Origin: Cryphonectria parasitica EP155 | Taxonomy: Eukaryota; Ascomycota; Sordariomycetes; Diaporthales; Cryphonectriaceae | Reading direction: 5' to 3' | Length of the DNA stretch: 64,000 nt | NCBI RefSeq assembly: GCF_011745365.1 | Contig: NW_024468913.1 | Location: 1,116,001-1,180,000 of the forward strand | Part shown: in pieces, positions 25,882 to 39,443 of the stretch | Numbering within the stretch: the stretch's first letter is position 1 | Layout: every line of letters starts with the position of its first letter | The notes under the pieces: generated by a model | What the model saw: only the letters and a program-made list of their open reading frames with translations | The model's database searches: none | What the model was told of the DNA's origin: nothing | Program-made: the position numbers and the translations under genes

Positions 25882-28800
25882 CTCTCCTGACTGCTGGAGG
25901 GCTTGCTGCCCTCTGCCCTGCACACAATGGGTGTATGTCGATTGACCACTGGCAGTAGCTTCGTGGAGATTGGGTGGTCAGGGAAGTCGTGGGTGCAGGG
26001 ACCCAAGGCTTCTCTGTTGTGTTCAGAATGTTTGAAGATGTTGTGTGTTGTTAGTGTAGAATGCTGAGCGACGTCGCTGTCCCTCAACACAAGTAAGAGT
26101 GGGCAGATAGACCAAAGGCCTGTCGTTGGTAGCCAGCCTATTAGTGGAGATCAGAAGGCGCTATCAGGTAACAAGTGCCATCCATTAGCGCCACTGCAGA
26201 AAAGTATGAGCCATGCAAAATGACGTCGTGTACAAGCCGAAGTAACAGAGTTCAGAGAATCAGAGAAACACAAAGGCTGCTCAGTAAGCCCAGATAAGCA
26301 GTTGCTTAAAAATACAGATTGCACCCAGCACACTGAATTTTGCACTTTGGGACTGGAGAATACTGTGAGAAAAAATCCCAAAAAATTCATTACGGAAGCA
26401 GTGCCGGACCCAGGGCTCGGCGGTGGGGATCATCAGATTAGATATTACAGCATGGTAGACTTTGATGAATGCCGAAGCCGAGCACCTCATTTCCGCAAGT
26501 ATGTTGCGACTGACGGCCTACTTGGCCATGCTTGCTTATATAATCCGTATATCAGGACATGAAAAGAAAAGACAAGCGACTTTGAGATCTGATATGGCGC
26601 CACAGCTGAAAGGGTAGAGATCCTGCAGAGCTGTCACTTTTGCATCTCAGAAAAGCAAGGGGACCCTGATGAATTAAACCAAACAGGAAAGTGAGATCGA
26701 GAAAGAGAGCATGGCCATCGCACAAACGTCGTTACACGACATGAACGGGTATCACCTGCTGCGGCTATGCCGTCCTCGCCACCACGACCGCGGCGCCTCT
26801 TGGTGCTGGTGGCGATCTGGCCCGCGACCCTGCAGGCTTGCCTAGGAGCATTATGATTATATCTTGCCCCGGGCCCGAGCCCAGGCCAGTCCAGGGTAGA
26901 CTTCTGCCACTGTTTTAGGGGGCTTCACCAACTTCTGCATCCAGGCTCTACCGTCTTATCGCAACCCTCCCTTGCCGATTTCCGCGAGGAAATGTCCTCA
27001 GAACGCTATGTCCTTCGCTAGCGGCCGGATCTGAAATCGTCAAAAGCTTCGTCCTCGAACAGCTGGCATCCCACCCAAGGTTTTGGCTGGCGGATGAAAA
27101 CCCTGATCATTAGGCATCATTTTCCTTGCCAAGGAAAGTCAGCCCCACTGCACTCTGGGTGGTACGCAGTGGCATTTCTATCAGCTGAAGGGCTCGAAAG
27201 ATGCGTGTTCCTTCAACATGGTGTGGGAAGAAGCATTTGCCCTTTTGCAAACTGCGAGGCCGCGGGCGCCACGAGATATCTTCCAGGAACTTTCCTGATA
27301 GCTTGTCGGGGTACCCATCTGCTCTGACTGTATATCCATACCAGAGTAACATGATGTCTCTGGGAGATATTCCCGACTTGAGCATAAATCCCAGCAGGTC
27401 AAGAGTTCATCAGCTGGGTCGGGTAGGGGTTGACTCGATAAACAAATCACCTCGGATCGGGAGATTCTGAAGAGCAGTATGTGTTTTTGCAAAGATGCAA
27501 TTAGGAGGCTTTCACAAACTTATCTTGATGTTCTCGACATGTTATCCCACAGAGAAGATAGCTGACATCGACAGAGCAGTATGTAGACCCAGGCAAGGCA
27601 AGACAGCGGACTTCTGCTCCAAGCACGTTCAGACAGTCCGAGCAGGAGCAAAATCTAGTAGATCTGCAACTTGACAGTCAAACCCTACTCGTCCTCTCTT
27701 TGTGCCTCACCGCCAATTTTGTTCATTTATGCTTTGTATATGGTACCCAGTCTGCTTTGGCGTGGATGCAAGGTAGTCTCTCGAGAGACTAGCCCTTGCC
27801 TTAAATGGGCTTGAGGTCGGTTCTCTGCGAGTGTATGTATCGAGTGTTGGTCAATTATCACATGTTCAAAGTGGCTCTTCTCGAGGAGACTCATGCTTAC
27901 CAGTGTACCCACTCAGGATTTTGACCAGAATTAAGACAAGAGACGGGCTGGGATGCAGTCCATACTAAGGAAGATCATTTACGGCGTCACGAGATGCTCT
28001 TCTTCTCCTTCTTCTCCTCCTGGCCGCAGAATGGTCACGCTAATCAGTCCTCCGCGTGATATGCCTCTTTCCCATCGACACGGGATGTATTGTCTGAAGG
28101 AGGTGGAATCCACAAAGCAGCGTTGAAGGATTTGTAAGGATATGATATCTCGATCGATGAAAAAGAAGGGACGTGAATAAAACTTGCTCGCAAGTATGGG
28201 ATGCTGATAAGACGTATGCCAGAAAATGAAAGGAGGGCGCCATCAGTCTGTGGGCCGGCGTGGGGGAGCGAATCGACGGGCATAGCACAATCATCCCAGA
28301 CACCCACCTTTGACTGGGAGGTCATGCATCGTTATCATCAGGCCTCATCATTTGGGACAAGTTTACTGAAACGTTGCGGCCGGGGCCGCATGGAAGCAAC
28401 GGCATAATCTCGACACCGTCTTTCGTCATCCTCGACGAAATGTTCGTCCACCCATCGGAAATTCGTATCCTCTTGAACCGACCGTGTTTGGGTCTCACCA
28501 CTACCTCGTGGATCACAGGATCACAGGATCACAGGGCTGACGGGTTGATGCCAAGACTTTCTAATGGGCTGCTTCGATATGAATGCGGAGGCCTGCAGAT
28601 GGTATCGCTGGGCTGTGTGTCTTGTGTCTTCTTCCCCCCTCTCTCTATCTTTCTCTATTTGGGTGTGTGGATGACCGAAGCGGTCACGCGAACATGAATT
28701 TCCGTGGAGGCGAAACCCGTGCCCTTCTCCACCTGGTACACTGGCAGCATACCGGCATGCAGTCCACGGATGGAACTTCCGAAGTCGATTCGGCAAGCGG

Positions 28801-31800
28801 CCAGCCACAAGGTCGCCCTTTGATGTGCTTCGGATAGATTCACCCTGACCTTGAGGGATCAGCAGCGAGTCAACAGTGTTGAAGAGAACCTGCCTGAAAT
28901 TTTGAGCAAGGCCTGGGAACAAGGTTTCCATGCTCATGAGAGCTCCGAGGCACAGAAGAGACTGCAGCATTCCCAACTCAGGTACATCAAATGACGCAGC
29001 CACAACATGTTACCGAGTCTGTCCAAAGAGGTGTGGCCAGCTTGGATCAACCTGTAACTCGTGCGACGAGGTTGTGAGAAGGCAGTATACAGCATCATCG
29101 CGGGCATGTCGAGAAGCAGGGGTACCTTTCACCCTCCAGCGCGAACTTGGTACTCGTACCGGATGCTGGACGGCGTGCATAAGGCAGAACCACACTTCCT
29201 GGTCGACTAGTATGAGAGGAAGAAAGAAGACAGGACGGTCAACGGTCCACTCGTAAGCGAAACTTCGGATGGTGACAGATCATCCCGGTCCCAGATGTTG
29301 CTACTGTGTATTTCTCCGTCGATTAGACCTTGCCGGTGAGTGATAACGCAATATCGACGAGCAACTCGTTAGAGGCGAGGACAGCATGCAGCCTGTTGGC
29401 GGGGAGAAGGAAAGATGCATTGTGGAGAGGTCAGCCAAAGCACAATCTCAACCCCAAATTTCCATTTACGGAGGTTAAAGAAATCTTCCTGAATCTGGTG
29501 GCCACTTAGTCACCTATGGCAACAATGATCCTGCCTTACCTAAGAGCTCCACCATGTCGACGCACCTGCCATGTGCAGAATTGGCACGGAAGACACGACG
29601 ACCACAAGACGACCCACCCTGAGCCTCTTCCATTCCACGCACAACCAGGCCGTTGGGACCCGCGGACTAGTAGCCCATCCATCACCCACGCCCTGAAACT
29701 TTGGGTCTCTGCTACCCTGCAAGGTTCAGCGGAGAGATTGCAGATTCTCTCCGATTCGTTCTCGGTACAACTTCGTTATTCCCACGCCGCAACCTTCAGC
29801 GCTGCCGCCCTTCCATCCAACATGGCCTGCCTCGTGTTGGTGCGATAGATTGAAACCCTCCGACATGAGTCTCTTTTTCGAGAGCAGCGTATCGCCTCTT
29901 GTCGGCTTGGTTTTTTCTCGCCTTGTTCCCCTTTGCCTCTCCATCCCCCTCTGCCTCTGTCGTCCTCTATCTAGAGCCTCTAGGATGTCGACTCGAGGTT
30001 CCCGACGGGTACATTGCCGTTCTCCCGCATCTCTACTCACGCCGTCACGCCAGTCATTCATGAGGTTTCATTGTGACTAGCATATAGTAACCTCCGAGTT
30101 CTGTGCGATGCAGTCGTACGTATTCAACACCAGTGAGTATATGTTTGCCTCCAGGAGGATGTTCCGGGCTACATTCCTTGCTGACATGCTTGTGTATCCT
30201 AGGGACCACTCGCATCTATTCTGCCGTCAGCGCCATAGCCTGATCTCGACTCTGACCACTGAGAGTCCTGGCGGCCGGGGGGCTGGGAGAGACATAGAAT
30301 GCGCGGCTGACATTGTTCAATTTATTTGTCGGTGAAAACGCCGATTAATAGACACAATAGATGATCCACCTCAGTTGGAACGGATGTTGCGGTTCCTATC
30401 TGGTCGTCCATGGCCGTGTCATACGCTATAGCCCAGCCAGGCCTTGCAGTAGTGAGATTCCATGAGCCTCCGTCGGCTTACGTTTCACCATGCTAAATGG
30501 TCAGTGGCAGTCGAAATGATTTGGGGCCGTGCCGGGCCCGGTCGTCAGCCACCGTCCACGAATCGCAATCAACTCCGACAAGAGCCTTGCGGACCGTTGT
30601 CAGCGAGCCTGCAAGGGCAAGGGTCGGCGGGGTCCTCTGCCTACTGCAGGTTTGCTGGTTCATCACAACAGCCACATACGGTGGGACAACGCGTCCTGCG
30701 CGACTTGTAATGCTGCTGGAAGCCTGCATGACGAGGACGGCTTGAAGTCGACGGCGGGTCCGCTCGTCTCGTGGGGTCTTCCGACTAGCCAGCCCAGAGA
30801 ATCCGGAGAAGACCCACTTGTTGGGAGGAGTTCCGGCCCGGGCTGCCGCCCGAGCACCTTGCCGCGATCAAGACTCGCCGCAGCGTTCAGGACCCTGCGT
30901 CGAAGAAATTGTACTTCGACGCAACGGCTCGATCGTGCCCAGCAACAGCAGCAGTGGCGCCGCCTTTGCTCCTTTCCGCAGCCCGGTGGTTTGCTTTCTT
31001 GCGCGCTCTGTCGCGGCGGCGGCCCCCCCCCCCCACCCCGACAAACGCAAACGTTGTTCTGTCCACAAGCGGTACAATAGCCTTCATAGTACACCACTAT
31101 CGCACCCTGCTTTTCATAAAGCTGTGCGTTGGTAGGCTCGCACACGTATTCGTATCGAGACGACTCCACAGCCCTCTCAGCAAGTGGTATCGTATCCGAT
31201 GCGGATGATACCTGAAGAGCACACGCACAGATTCTACCGGCCGTGGTGAGGGGCCCCCAATCGATCCCCATACTGTGGCGGGCGGCGACCATGATATCAA
31301 CAGCACAACGTAGCATAGCAGCATGGCTGTTGAGATCCCCCGAGGGATCGGCGGTAGTGGCCAGGGTTGCCAACCGCCCCAGCTGTACAGGGGGTGAAGA
31401 CCCCAGCTCTTTGCAGTCCCGAATTACCGTCTCACGCAGTCGGGATGCAGGAACTTCGGTCCATCTTGCGTTGTGCAACCTAGAACCCTGCTTGTGCTAA
31501 TGTGGCTGCAGCTATCAAGACGTACCCACGTACCCACTGCAGAGGATGTGCTGAGGCTCGATACTTGTGAACTTCGAGCATACTTTCTGTCTTGACGGGC
31601 TGTGATGTCGTCGAGGTTGAACCCCCAACCGCCTAGCCGATGCCAAGACACTGCTCAGCACCCAGGACCTCGTCACCACAAACGGTCAGGCTGGCTGTAG
31701 TCACCCTCTCATCAGCGGCATCAGCGTGCTGCACAGTTGTCTCTTCTTACAGTCTGGGCCTGCCGCAAAGTCCGCCGCTCATGCGGTCCGTTCCTACCGA

Positions 31801-32496
31801 CGTGCCTGGTTTCCCTTCACAGACCGCTATAGATGAGGGCTCATGGCGCTGCCTTGACTGAGTACACTCTGACGGGGCTTAGGAATTATTCCCACTTGCT
31901 ACCCTTTTCCCACTCCAAAAATACTATTGTGTTGCCAATATGTATGATAACATATCGTTGCTAATCTTTTATGGGACGGTGCCTCGAAGAGACTCCCAGA
32001 ACCGAGGCTGTTTGTCAGGATACCTCACGTGTTTGATGTCTACCAATCTTCTCCGGCAGTCTGACCCATGGTACTCGCGGGCTTACCAATAGGAACTCTT
32101 GTCATGGGTCTATCACTTGGGAGGATTTGTCCGATCTTCTTGTTTGTTTTGCGGTTAAATTTCGGGAGGTGCGAGAGGTGCGGATCCCTCAGAACACTCG
32201 AAGGCTTATATAGGAATCGCGCCACCCCACGGCTACCCAGGTGATATCCTGCCTCCGTTCACAGCCACAGCATTTCCGGTTCTGTGTCAAGACAGTTTCG
32301 ACACCAAAGAGCCTTTGGTACCTCCTGTCACACCCACTCGTTCCTCATACAAACGATCACGCTCGTTTCCATACGTCAGACTGGAGCGCAGAAGACCAGC
32401 TTGGACCCTTTCACCTTGACGAGCAGATCCAGCTGTCTTGCAATACCAAATTCGACCGACACCTACACCAAAGTGTGATATTTCGAGCTGCACAAC
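25882..32496. other. 6.6 kb gene-poor region
   Basis: No convincing gene is visible between the divergent zinc transporter and beta-glucosidase genes. Open frames are short and overlap on several strands. The longest (30663-31478 minus, 271 codons) runs through a C12 tract and simple sequence and lacks a recognisable domain. Minor features are three copies of GATCACAG at 28511-28534 and a C12 tract at 31023-31034. No transposase, reverse transcriptase or long terminal repeat was recognised. It could hold lineage-specific genes or decayed sequence. Confidence 0.45.
32207..32212 (+). promoter_or_regulatory. Possible TATA box upstream of beta-glucosidase
   Basis: TATATA within GGCTTATATAGG lies 285 nt before the beta-glucosidase ATG. 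The spacing is plausible for an inducible fungal promoter with a longer leader, but no transcription start is known. Confidence 0.35.
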
Positions 32497-35400
32497 ATGA
32501 CGACGGTACAGGCTGCCACGGAACTGGCCGTGGATAGTGAAATCGAGCTCAATGCGTCTCCTCTGGAGCCGTCTCCCATGGAAGCATCTCCCTTTGGAAG
32601 TGCTGGGTCCTGTCGCACTCCCGATACGAATATTTCTGTACCGGATAGTCCAGATTCAATGCAGAGTTCTGTCAGCAAAGACAGGCTCTGGGCAAGGAAC
32701 AAGATCGCCTCACTTACGCAGGAGGAAAAGGTTAGCTTGTCACGGTTGAAACCTAGAAGTCCTCAGGATCTGCTGACATTCCAAGATCTCATTGCTCACA
32801 GCAGCTGATTTCTGGAGAACGAACGCAATCACTTCCAAGGGCATACCGGCGGCGAAAACGAGCGATGGGCCTAACGGTGCTCGGGGCGGAATTTTTGTTG
32901 GTGGTACAAAGGTATTCATATCAATATAAATGCAGAGAGCTCGAGACTCGACAGGCTAACCAACGTATAGGCTGCATTATTTCCTTGCGGTGTCTCGCTT
33001 GCCGCTACATGGAATCGGGAGCTGCTATATGAAGTCGGCCAGCACCTTGCTGTTGAGGCGAAGGGGAGAGCAGCCCACATACTGCTTGGCCCAACCGTTT
33101 GCATGCACCGTCACCCTTTAGGCGGCAGGAATTTTGAGTCGTTCTCAGAGGATCCACTTCTCACTGGGAAGCTGGCGGCGCAGTATATTCGCGGGCTCCA
33201 ACAGAAAGGCGTTGCTGCCACCATCAAGCGTTCGTAATGCCGGAAAGACACTCCATTCATCTCAGCTGACGCCCTCCCCAGACTTCGTTGGGAACGAGCA
33301 AGAGACGCACCGATTGACGATAGATTCCCTTATCCAGGAACGACCTTTGCGGGAAATTTATCTGAAACCGTTCGAGATCGCCGTGCGGGAGGCCAATCCA
33401 TGGGCCATCATGACATCTTATAATCTGGTAAACGGCATGCATGCAGATATGAACACCCATAATCTGAGAGACATTCTTCGTGGCGAATGGGGCTACGATG
33501 GGTAAGTGTACATATCAACAAAACATCTCGAAAGTTGAACACGCTGACAGACCCCACAGAACGGTCATGTCTGATTGGGGAGGTGTGAACTCAAGTATCG
33601 AATCGATTAGAGCGGGATGCGATATAGAGTTCCCTTTCTCGACCAAGTGGAGGTTTGAAAAGGTCCTCGAAGCACTCAAGCAACGACAAATCTCGCAACA
33701 AGATATCGACCAGGCCGCGGAGAACGTCTTGACCCTGGTTCATCGAGTTAGAGAAGACGACATGTCTGAGGAGAGACCAGAGCGGGAAGACAACCAGCCC
33801 AAAACTCGGGCTCTCATCCGGGAGGCGGGTGCTCAAGGCTTGACGCTGCTCAAAAACGAAGGCGCGATACTACCACTCGACCGGAAAAAGTCCAAGGTTG
33901 CTGTCATCGGCCCCAACGCGAATCGCGCAATCGCAGGAGGTGGAGGCAGTGCGAGTCTCAATCCCTATTACAACACTTTACCTTTGGAAAGTATCAAGAA
34001 TACCGCAGAACAGGAGGTGATTTATGCTCAAGGATGTCATATCAACAAGTGGCTTCCTGTAGCATCCCCATTCTGCAAGACGAAGGAAGGCAAGCCCGGC
34101 GTGACGATCGACTGGTTTGCTGGCGACAAATTCCAAGGATTGCCTGTGGTTAATCAACGGCGGACGAATACCGACTTGTTCTTGTGGGACTCTGCACCAC
34201 TTGCTCAAGTTGGACCAGAATGGTCAGCCATTGCGACGACCTACCTGACCCCAATGGCAACTGGAAAGCACACCATCAGTTTCATGAGTGTAGGGCCTGG
34301 GAAGCTGTACCTGGACGGCAGAGTTGTACTAGATCTGTGGGATTGGGCAGAAGAAGGAGAAGCGATGTTTGATGGCTCAATCGACTATCTTGTCGATGTG
34401 AACATGCAAGCTGGCAAGGCTGTTGAGCTCAAGGTGGAGATGACCAACGAGCTGCGGCCGTTGTCGAAACAGAAGCAGTTCAACATGACGCACAAATATG
34501 GCGGCTGCCGCATTGGCTTCAAGGAAGAGGACAAGATCAATTATCTCCAGGAAGCGATTGAAGCGGCCAAGAAGGCCGACGTGGCGGTGGTGATAGTGGG
34601 TCTTGATGCTGAGTGGGAATCGGAAGGTTACGACAGGCAGACAATGGATCTGCCCTCAGAGGGCAGCCAAGACCGGCTCATTGAGGCTGTTCTGGCGGCC
34701 AACCCCAGGACCGTGGTGGTGAATCAGTCCGGTTCGCCGGTGACGATGCCTTGGGCTGATGAGGTTCCTGCCATTGTCCAAGCATGGTATCAGGGTCAGG
34801 AGGCCGGTAATGCCCTGGCGGATGTCTTGTTTGGACTGAAGAATCCTAGCGGAAAGCTTCCGGTGGGTCAAATTCTTGCTTGGTCGCGTCACCCAAGCTT
34901 TGGTTCAGTAGCTAACAAAGGGGTCAACCGGCTGCAGTGCACGTTTCCCCGCCGCATCGAAGATACACCTGCCTATCATAATTGGCCCGGCGAAAATCTC
35001 GAAGTGGTCTACGGTGAGGGCCTCTACATTGGCTACAGGCACTACGAGCGCGCCCGCATCACCCCACTCTTCCCGTTTGGCCATGGTCTTTCCTACACAA
35101 CATTCGAATACGGGCGACCATCGCTGTCTAGCAAATATTTGACCGCATCCGAACCTATCTTTGTGATCTTCGCTGTGAGCAACATCGGAGAGGTTGACGG
35201 TTTTGAGACGGCCCAAATCTACATGAGCGATGTCAAGTCTCGCCTGCCCCGTCCAGAAAAGGAGCTTGTGGCTTTTGAGAAGGCCTGGGTTGAGGCGGGC
35301 GAAACGAAGCATCTTCGGGTTAGGATTGACAAGCACGCTGTCGGATACTATGACACGAGCTTGAAAGCGTGGGTTGCCGAGGAGGGCACCTTTGAGGTGC

Positions 35401-35538
35401 TTGTTGGCGCTTCCAGCGTCGATGTCAGGTAAGCTGCACGGCGTATCTTCCTTGGGCCCCTGGCTACGACACTGACTATATCATGACAGACGAAAGGTCT
35501 CATTTGAGGTGAAGGAGTCGTTCACTTGGATATTTTAA
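32497..35538 (+). CDS. Intracellular-type beta-glucosidase, glycoside hydrolase family 3 with PA14 domain
   Basis: Six exons: 32497-32730, 32786-32911, 32971-33229, 33282-33501, 33560-35428 and 35490-35538, giving 918 residues in one frame. The GH3 barrel shows TSDGPNGARGGIF, LLGPTVCMHRHPLGGRNFESFSEDP, KHFVGNEQE and the nucleophile Asp285 in VMSDWGG. A PA14-type insert lies at about 455-600, then the second alpha/beta domain with DAEWESEGYDR and a C-terminal fibronectin-III-like domain (FPFGHGLSYTTFEYG). There is no signal peptide. Instead about 55 Ser/Pro/Glu-rich residues precede SKDRLWARNKIASLT, so the enzyme is probably cytosolic and hydrolyses imported beta-glucosides. The second exon uses a less common AAG acceptor at 32785, chosen because it alone restores EEK-ISLLTAADFW. 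Exact substrate cannot be read from sequence. Confidence 0.93.
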
Positions 35539-37162
35539 GCGACCTGTCAGGCAATAAATTTGTTAAGCGAGGGGCATGTAACTCCACCCCTTGGGCCGGA
35601 CATGTCCATGAAGCAGGAATGAATGAAGGGAAATTTGACACGTCAAAATAGAGCGGAGAGGGACAGCGATCGACAGGAGAATGCTTTTGTCTTACCCTCT
35701 CCTCGAGGGGAAAACCAGGACAGCTCTCGTCATTGGTATTTGGATCTTATTACGCAACCTACGAAGGCACAAAAACGTTGTCATTTGCGTGGAGACAAGA
35801 ACATCGTGGCACCAGCCACGAGGCTTGAGTAACCCGTTCAGAATTTAGGCAACGAGTTGGTTATCCACGTGTGCGAATATGTCTGCGTTTGGTACGATGT
35901 CCATACTATTTCCTCTGAAGCACAGTTTCACACGTCTTGGTTTGAGGGAGTGGGTGGGCGGTGTTTGACTTGGCCAAGCAATCAATCAGAACTGAAAAGG
36001 CGCAGCACCCAGCGAAATACGTAACCGCCGGTCATGTTGACAAGAAAGTATGTGAAATTGCCCATCTTTGCATAATCACAGTCGTAAGTTATACTCGAGT
36101 CCATGATAGTGAATCAAACCCAAAGTCGTACACGTAGTATGTTTGTCTCGCTATAAGGATCGAATGACAAGGTCTAGCCAGGTGCGAGATGAACAAGAAT
36201 CATTATTTCTGTGAAGTATCTGAATCGAATTTATTTTTCTTCCTCGAAAGTTGCTTCTTGAAAGTCAAAGGTGCTTGAAGTTTACTGCATGTGTATTGAG
36301 TACTAGGTGATAATTGCACTGACATGAAGCTGTATCCCTGGCTGGTTTGTACAGCAGGTACATAGTACCTGATGAGGGTGATCTACGGGTTGGCGCCCCA
36401 CGACACAGTGTGACAGAAGTACCGTGTACGTGTGTCATGGTATACGTTTCTGCTTTCTATGAGGGCAACGTTATGTCTTGCTCGGATTTAAAACAAATTT
36501 TAGACTAGGAACTGGATGGGTCTTTTTTCTCGGTATCTTCTTTCTCTTCACTGCGGTTGATTTGCACCGCTGAGTAACCTCGAACACAACTGAACTCGGG
36601 TGGGTGCTAAGTATAGATACCTTGGCGTGCAAGGAAATGAAGACTGAGGCTGAAGCTAGCGATCAGTAATAGGCAAGCTCCGGATGGGATCCAGAACTTA
36701 ATTCAATTACCTGCATCTTCAGCAACCCCTTGACAACCTGCTATACGTTTTTGACCTTCCGGCCAAGGCGACCACAAACCACCTCCACACTTCTCTCTCT
36801 CTCTTTCTCCAACACACAAACACACACACACACACATAAAAGCTCCTTTCAACGCCCACGTGTTTGGAACCCAGACACGGCATTCTTGTTCGATATTACT
36901 TGTGGGTCAGGTTTCGTCATCGACATCTGCAACTGCGCGTACGGACTCCTGTCGCCTCGCCCGTGTTGTCTCGTGTACCGCAAAGCCAGGCCAGGTATGG
37001 CCGTCCGCCGAGGACTCCCAGCATCTCCTCCTCCGCAACCCATCATCACTCTTTTTCGTCCATCTCTGCTGTGTGGTCCAGAGCAGGGCTTTCCGTCCTG
37101 AGCTCACCCATACAAGCGAGAGTCTCTTTCGACCCTTACGCGCGTGGTAGCTTGGACCCGTC
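35539..37162. other. Intergenic region with candidate polyadenylation signal and simple repeats
   Basis: These 1.62 kb hold the 3' region of the beta-glucosidase gene (AATAAA at 35553-35558, only 15 nt after the stop) and the promoter of the next gene. (CT)n and (CA)n microsatellites lie at about 36788-36835. No gene was recognised. Confidence 0.5.
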
Positions 37163-39443
37163 ATGGCTAGCTACCCCAGCGGCAGCAGCAGCAATGGCGC
37201 CTCCTCCTCTTCTCTATTCACACATTCGAAACTCCGCCAGAGCCACGCAAATATCGGCGATGACTCGAGCCTTTTAGACGACTGCTTCGCAGGTGTTCAA
37301 AAGTCATGGCAGTCGCTGCTGGTCTTCTGGAGCACGAGGGGAAAGAGGGGTTCGTGGGACTGTCTGCTACAAGGAGCACACCAGCTGCGCAGCAACTTGG
37401 CAACACGGAGACTGTTTAGCTTTCCGCATGTCCTGGTGGCCATCTGGCTGCTGGTGTTGATGTGGGGAGAGAGGTGGGTATTCCATACGACCGTGGAGAG
37501 GTGTGCCTGGGAAAACTGGGAAGAATGGGTAAGTACCAAGAGCTTTGCGCTCATTGCCAGCGAGGTATGGATCGTTGAGCTGACCATGGATATATCTGTA
37601 GCCTCCAGGAGCGACACCTCACCACCTTATCTTCGTTGCCGACCCTCAACTCATCGATCCACACTCATACCCAGGCCGGCCGTGGCCTATTAGCTCGTTG
37701 ACCGTAGCGATCACCGACAACTATATGCGCAGATCGTACACCCAACTCCAATCACAGCTACATCCTGATACTGTGTTCTTCCTGGGTGATCTCTTCGACG
37801 GCGGCAGAGAGTGGAAGACCTTTCAGGGAGAGTTTGAGGATCCTAGTTGGAACCACCGACCGAAGGGCGAGGTGGACTATGCGAAGCAATGGAACCAAAA
37901 ATATGGCGAGGAGTTCTGGCTGAAGGAATATATAAGATTCATCAAACTTTTTGTCGACCCGTGGAATCTGGCTGGGTCGGAAGCTGGGCCGGGACAGAGA
38001 GGGAGAAGGCTCATCGCCAGCCTGCCGGGAAACCATGATCTCGGATTCGGATCAGAGGTCAAGATACCGGTGAGGGATCGATTTGAGGCATTCTTTGGGG
38101 ATATGAACCGAGTGGACGTGATCGCAAACCACACTTTCGTGTCCGTGGACACAGTGTCGCTCAGTGCCCGCACCTCCGCTGAGAAGTCAATAGCCGATCT
38201 GAGCGACATCTACAAGCCGGCGCAAGAGTTCTTGGACAAAGTGCAGGTGACGAAGAGGAAGGCTGTCGAGAGGGAGTTGCGGCGTTTACGCGGGGAGACG
38301 ACAGAGCTCCAACAGAGGCAGGACGTACAGGACGTCCAGACGCCCCAAGACCAGTCGGCGGACGTCAGCACGATACCAACACTGGATCCGGGAGAGGGCA
38401 AGGCGGAGCTTCCGACGATACTGCTCTCGCACGTGCCATTGTACCGACCTCCAGGAACGCCATGCGGTCCAATGCGCGAACACTGGCCACCGGCAAACCC
38501 GCCCTTGGATGTGGACCACCGGAATGCAATTTCCGTATCGGGAGGATACCAGTACCAAAATGTGCTCAGCGATGCAGACTCGGCGGACTTGGTGAAAAAG
38601 ATCGGGGGTGTGGTGCATGCCTTCTCAGGTGACGATCACGACTACTGCGAACTCACACATGACGAGGCCAAGGGACATGTCAAGGAGATCACAGTCAAGA
38701 GCATCAGCATGGCTATGGGCGTGCCGACGCCGGGATTCGTCATGATGAGCATGTACAACCCAGTCGATAGCCAGGGAAAGCCGCTGTCGGGAGACCAGTC
38801 GCGGACGCTCCAGACGCACCTCTGCCTTCTACCAAACCAGTTGTCCACCTACGCTCGATACGGCGGGTTCGCATTCGTCTGCTTCGTCATGCTTACCATC
38901 CGGGCCTTTCTTGTACCCATCCTCCTCCTGGAGCCGTTTGCGCTCGAGCCAGAGAAGCGCAGGTCGGTCCTCCCGATGTTCAAAGCCAAGCGAGAAGACC
39001 AAGACACGAGCTCCTCTGGCTATGGGTACGGGCTATCAGCATCACACTATCACTCATCCTCCCCCTATCGATCCGGGACGCGCGACAGGAGCGCGTCCTT
39101 CACGCCGGGTCTCAAGGCGAATGGTCTGGCCTCTCAGGCTCGTAACGCACCTGCCAGATCTGGCGGGAATGCCAAGGGCTTAGGGAGGCACAGTTCAAAC
39201 CGGGAGAAGAACCGCAGCAGATGGGGATGGGGCGAGGGGCCCAAGATCGAGATTGATCTGGGCGAGGACGATGAGTACTACTACGATGGAGGCAAGTCGC
39301 GATGGAAGGCGTCGGCCTCGAGGAGAGGAGGGATCGGGAGTAGAAGTAGCCTGCGCGTGGTGGGCCGAGAGTTGTGGACCACAGCGTGGAGGGTGTTGTG
39401 GATGGTAGGCTGCTATTGGGTCTATCTGACCTGGAAGGGGTAA
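37163..39443 (+). CDS. Cdc1/Ted1-like membrane metallophosphoesterase
   Basis: Two exons, 37163-37528 and 37602-39443, are joined in phase 0 (GTAAGT..TGTAG), giving 735 residues. A hydrophobic segment at about 90-104 (HVLVAIWLLVLMW) anchors the N-terminus. The calcineurin-like phosphoesterase core follows with metal-site motifs ADPQLID (135-141), GDLFDGGR (184-191), GNHD (265-268), SHVPLYRP and SGDDHDYC. Two hydrophobic segments lie near the C-terminus (GFAFVCFVMLTIRAFLVPI and a last one ending YWVYLTW). The architecture matches Cdc1 and related proteins (Ted1, human PGAP5), which remove ethanolamine phosphate from GPI glycans in the ER or Golgi. Which paralogue this is cannot be decided here. 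The final codons GGG TAAGC resemble a donor, so a further short exon is possible but not needed. Confidence 0.85.

Noticed and set aside
25882..25923. Fourteen-residue N-terminal extension of the zinc transporter
   Set aside because: It starts at GTG; the first ATG at 25881 fits the family N-terminus.
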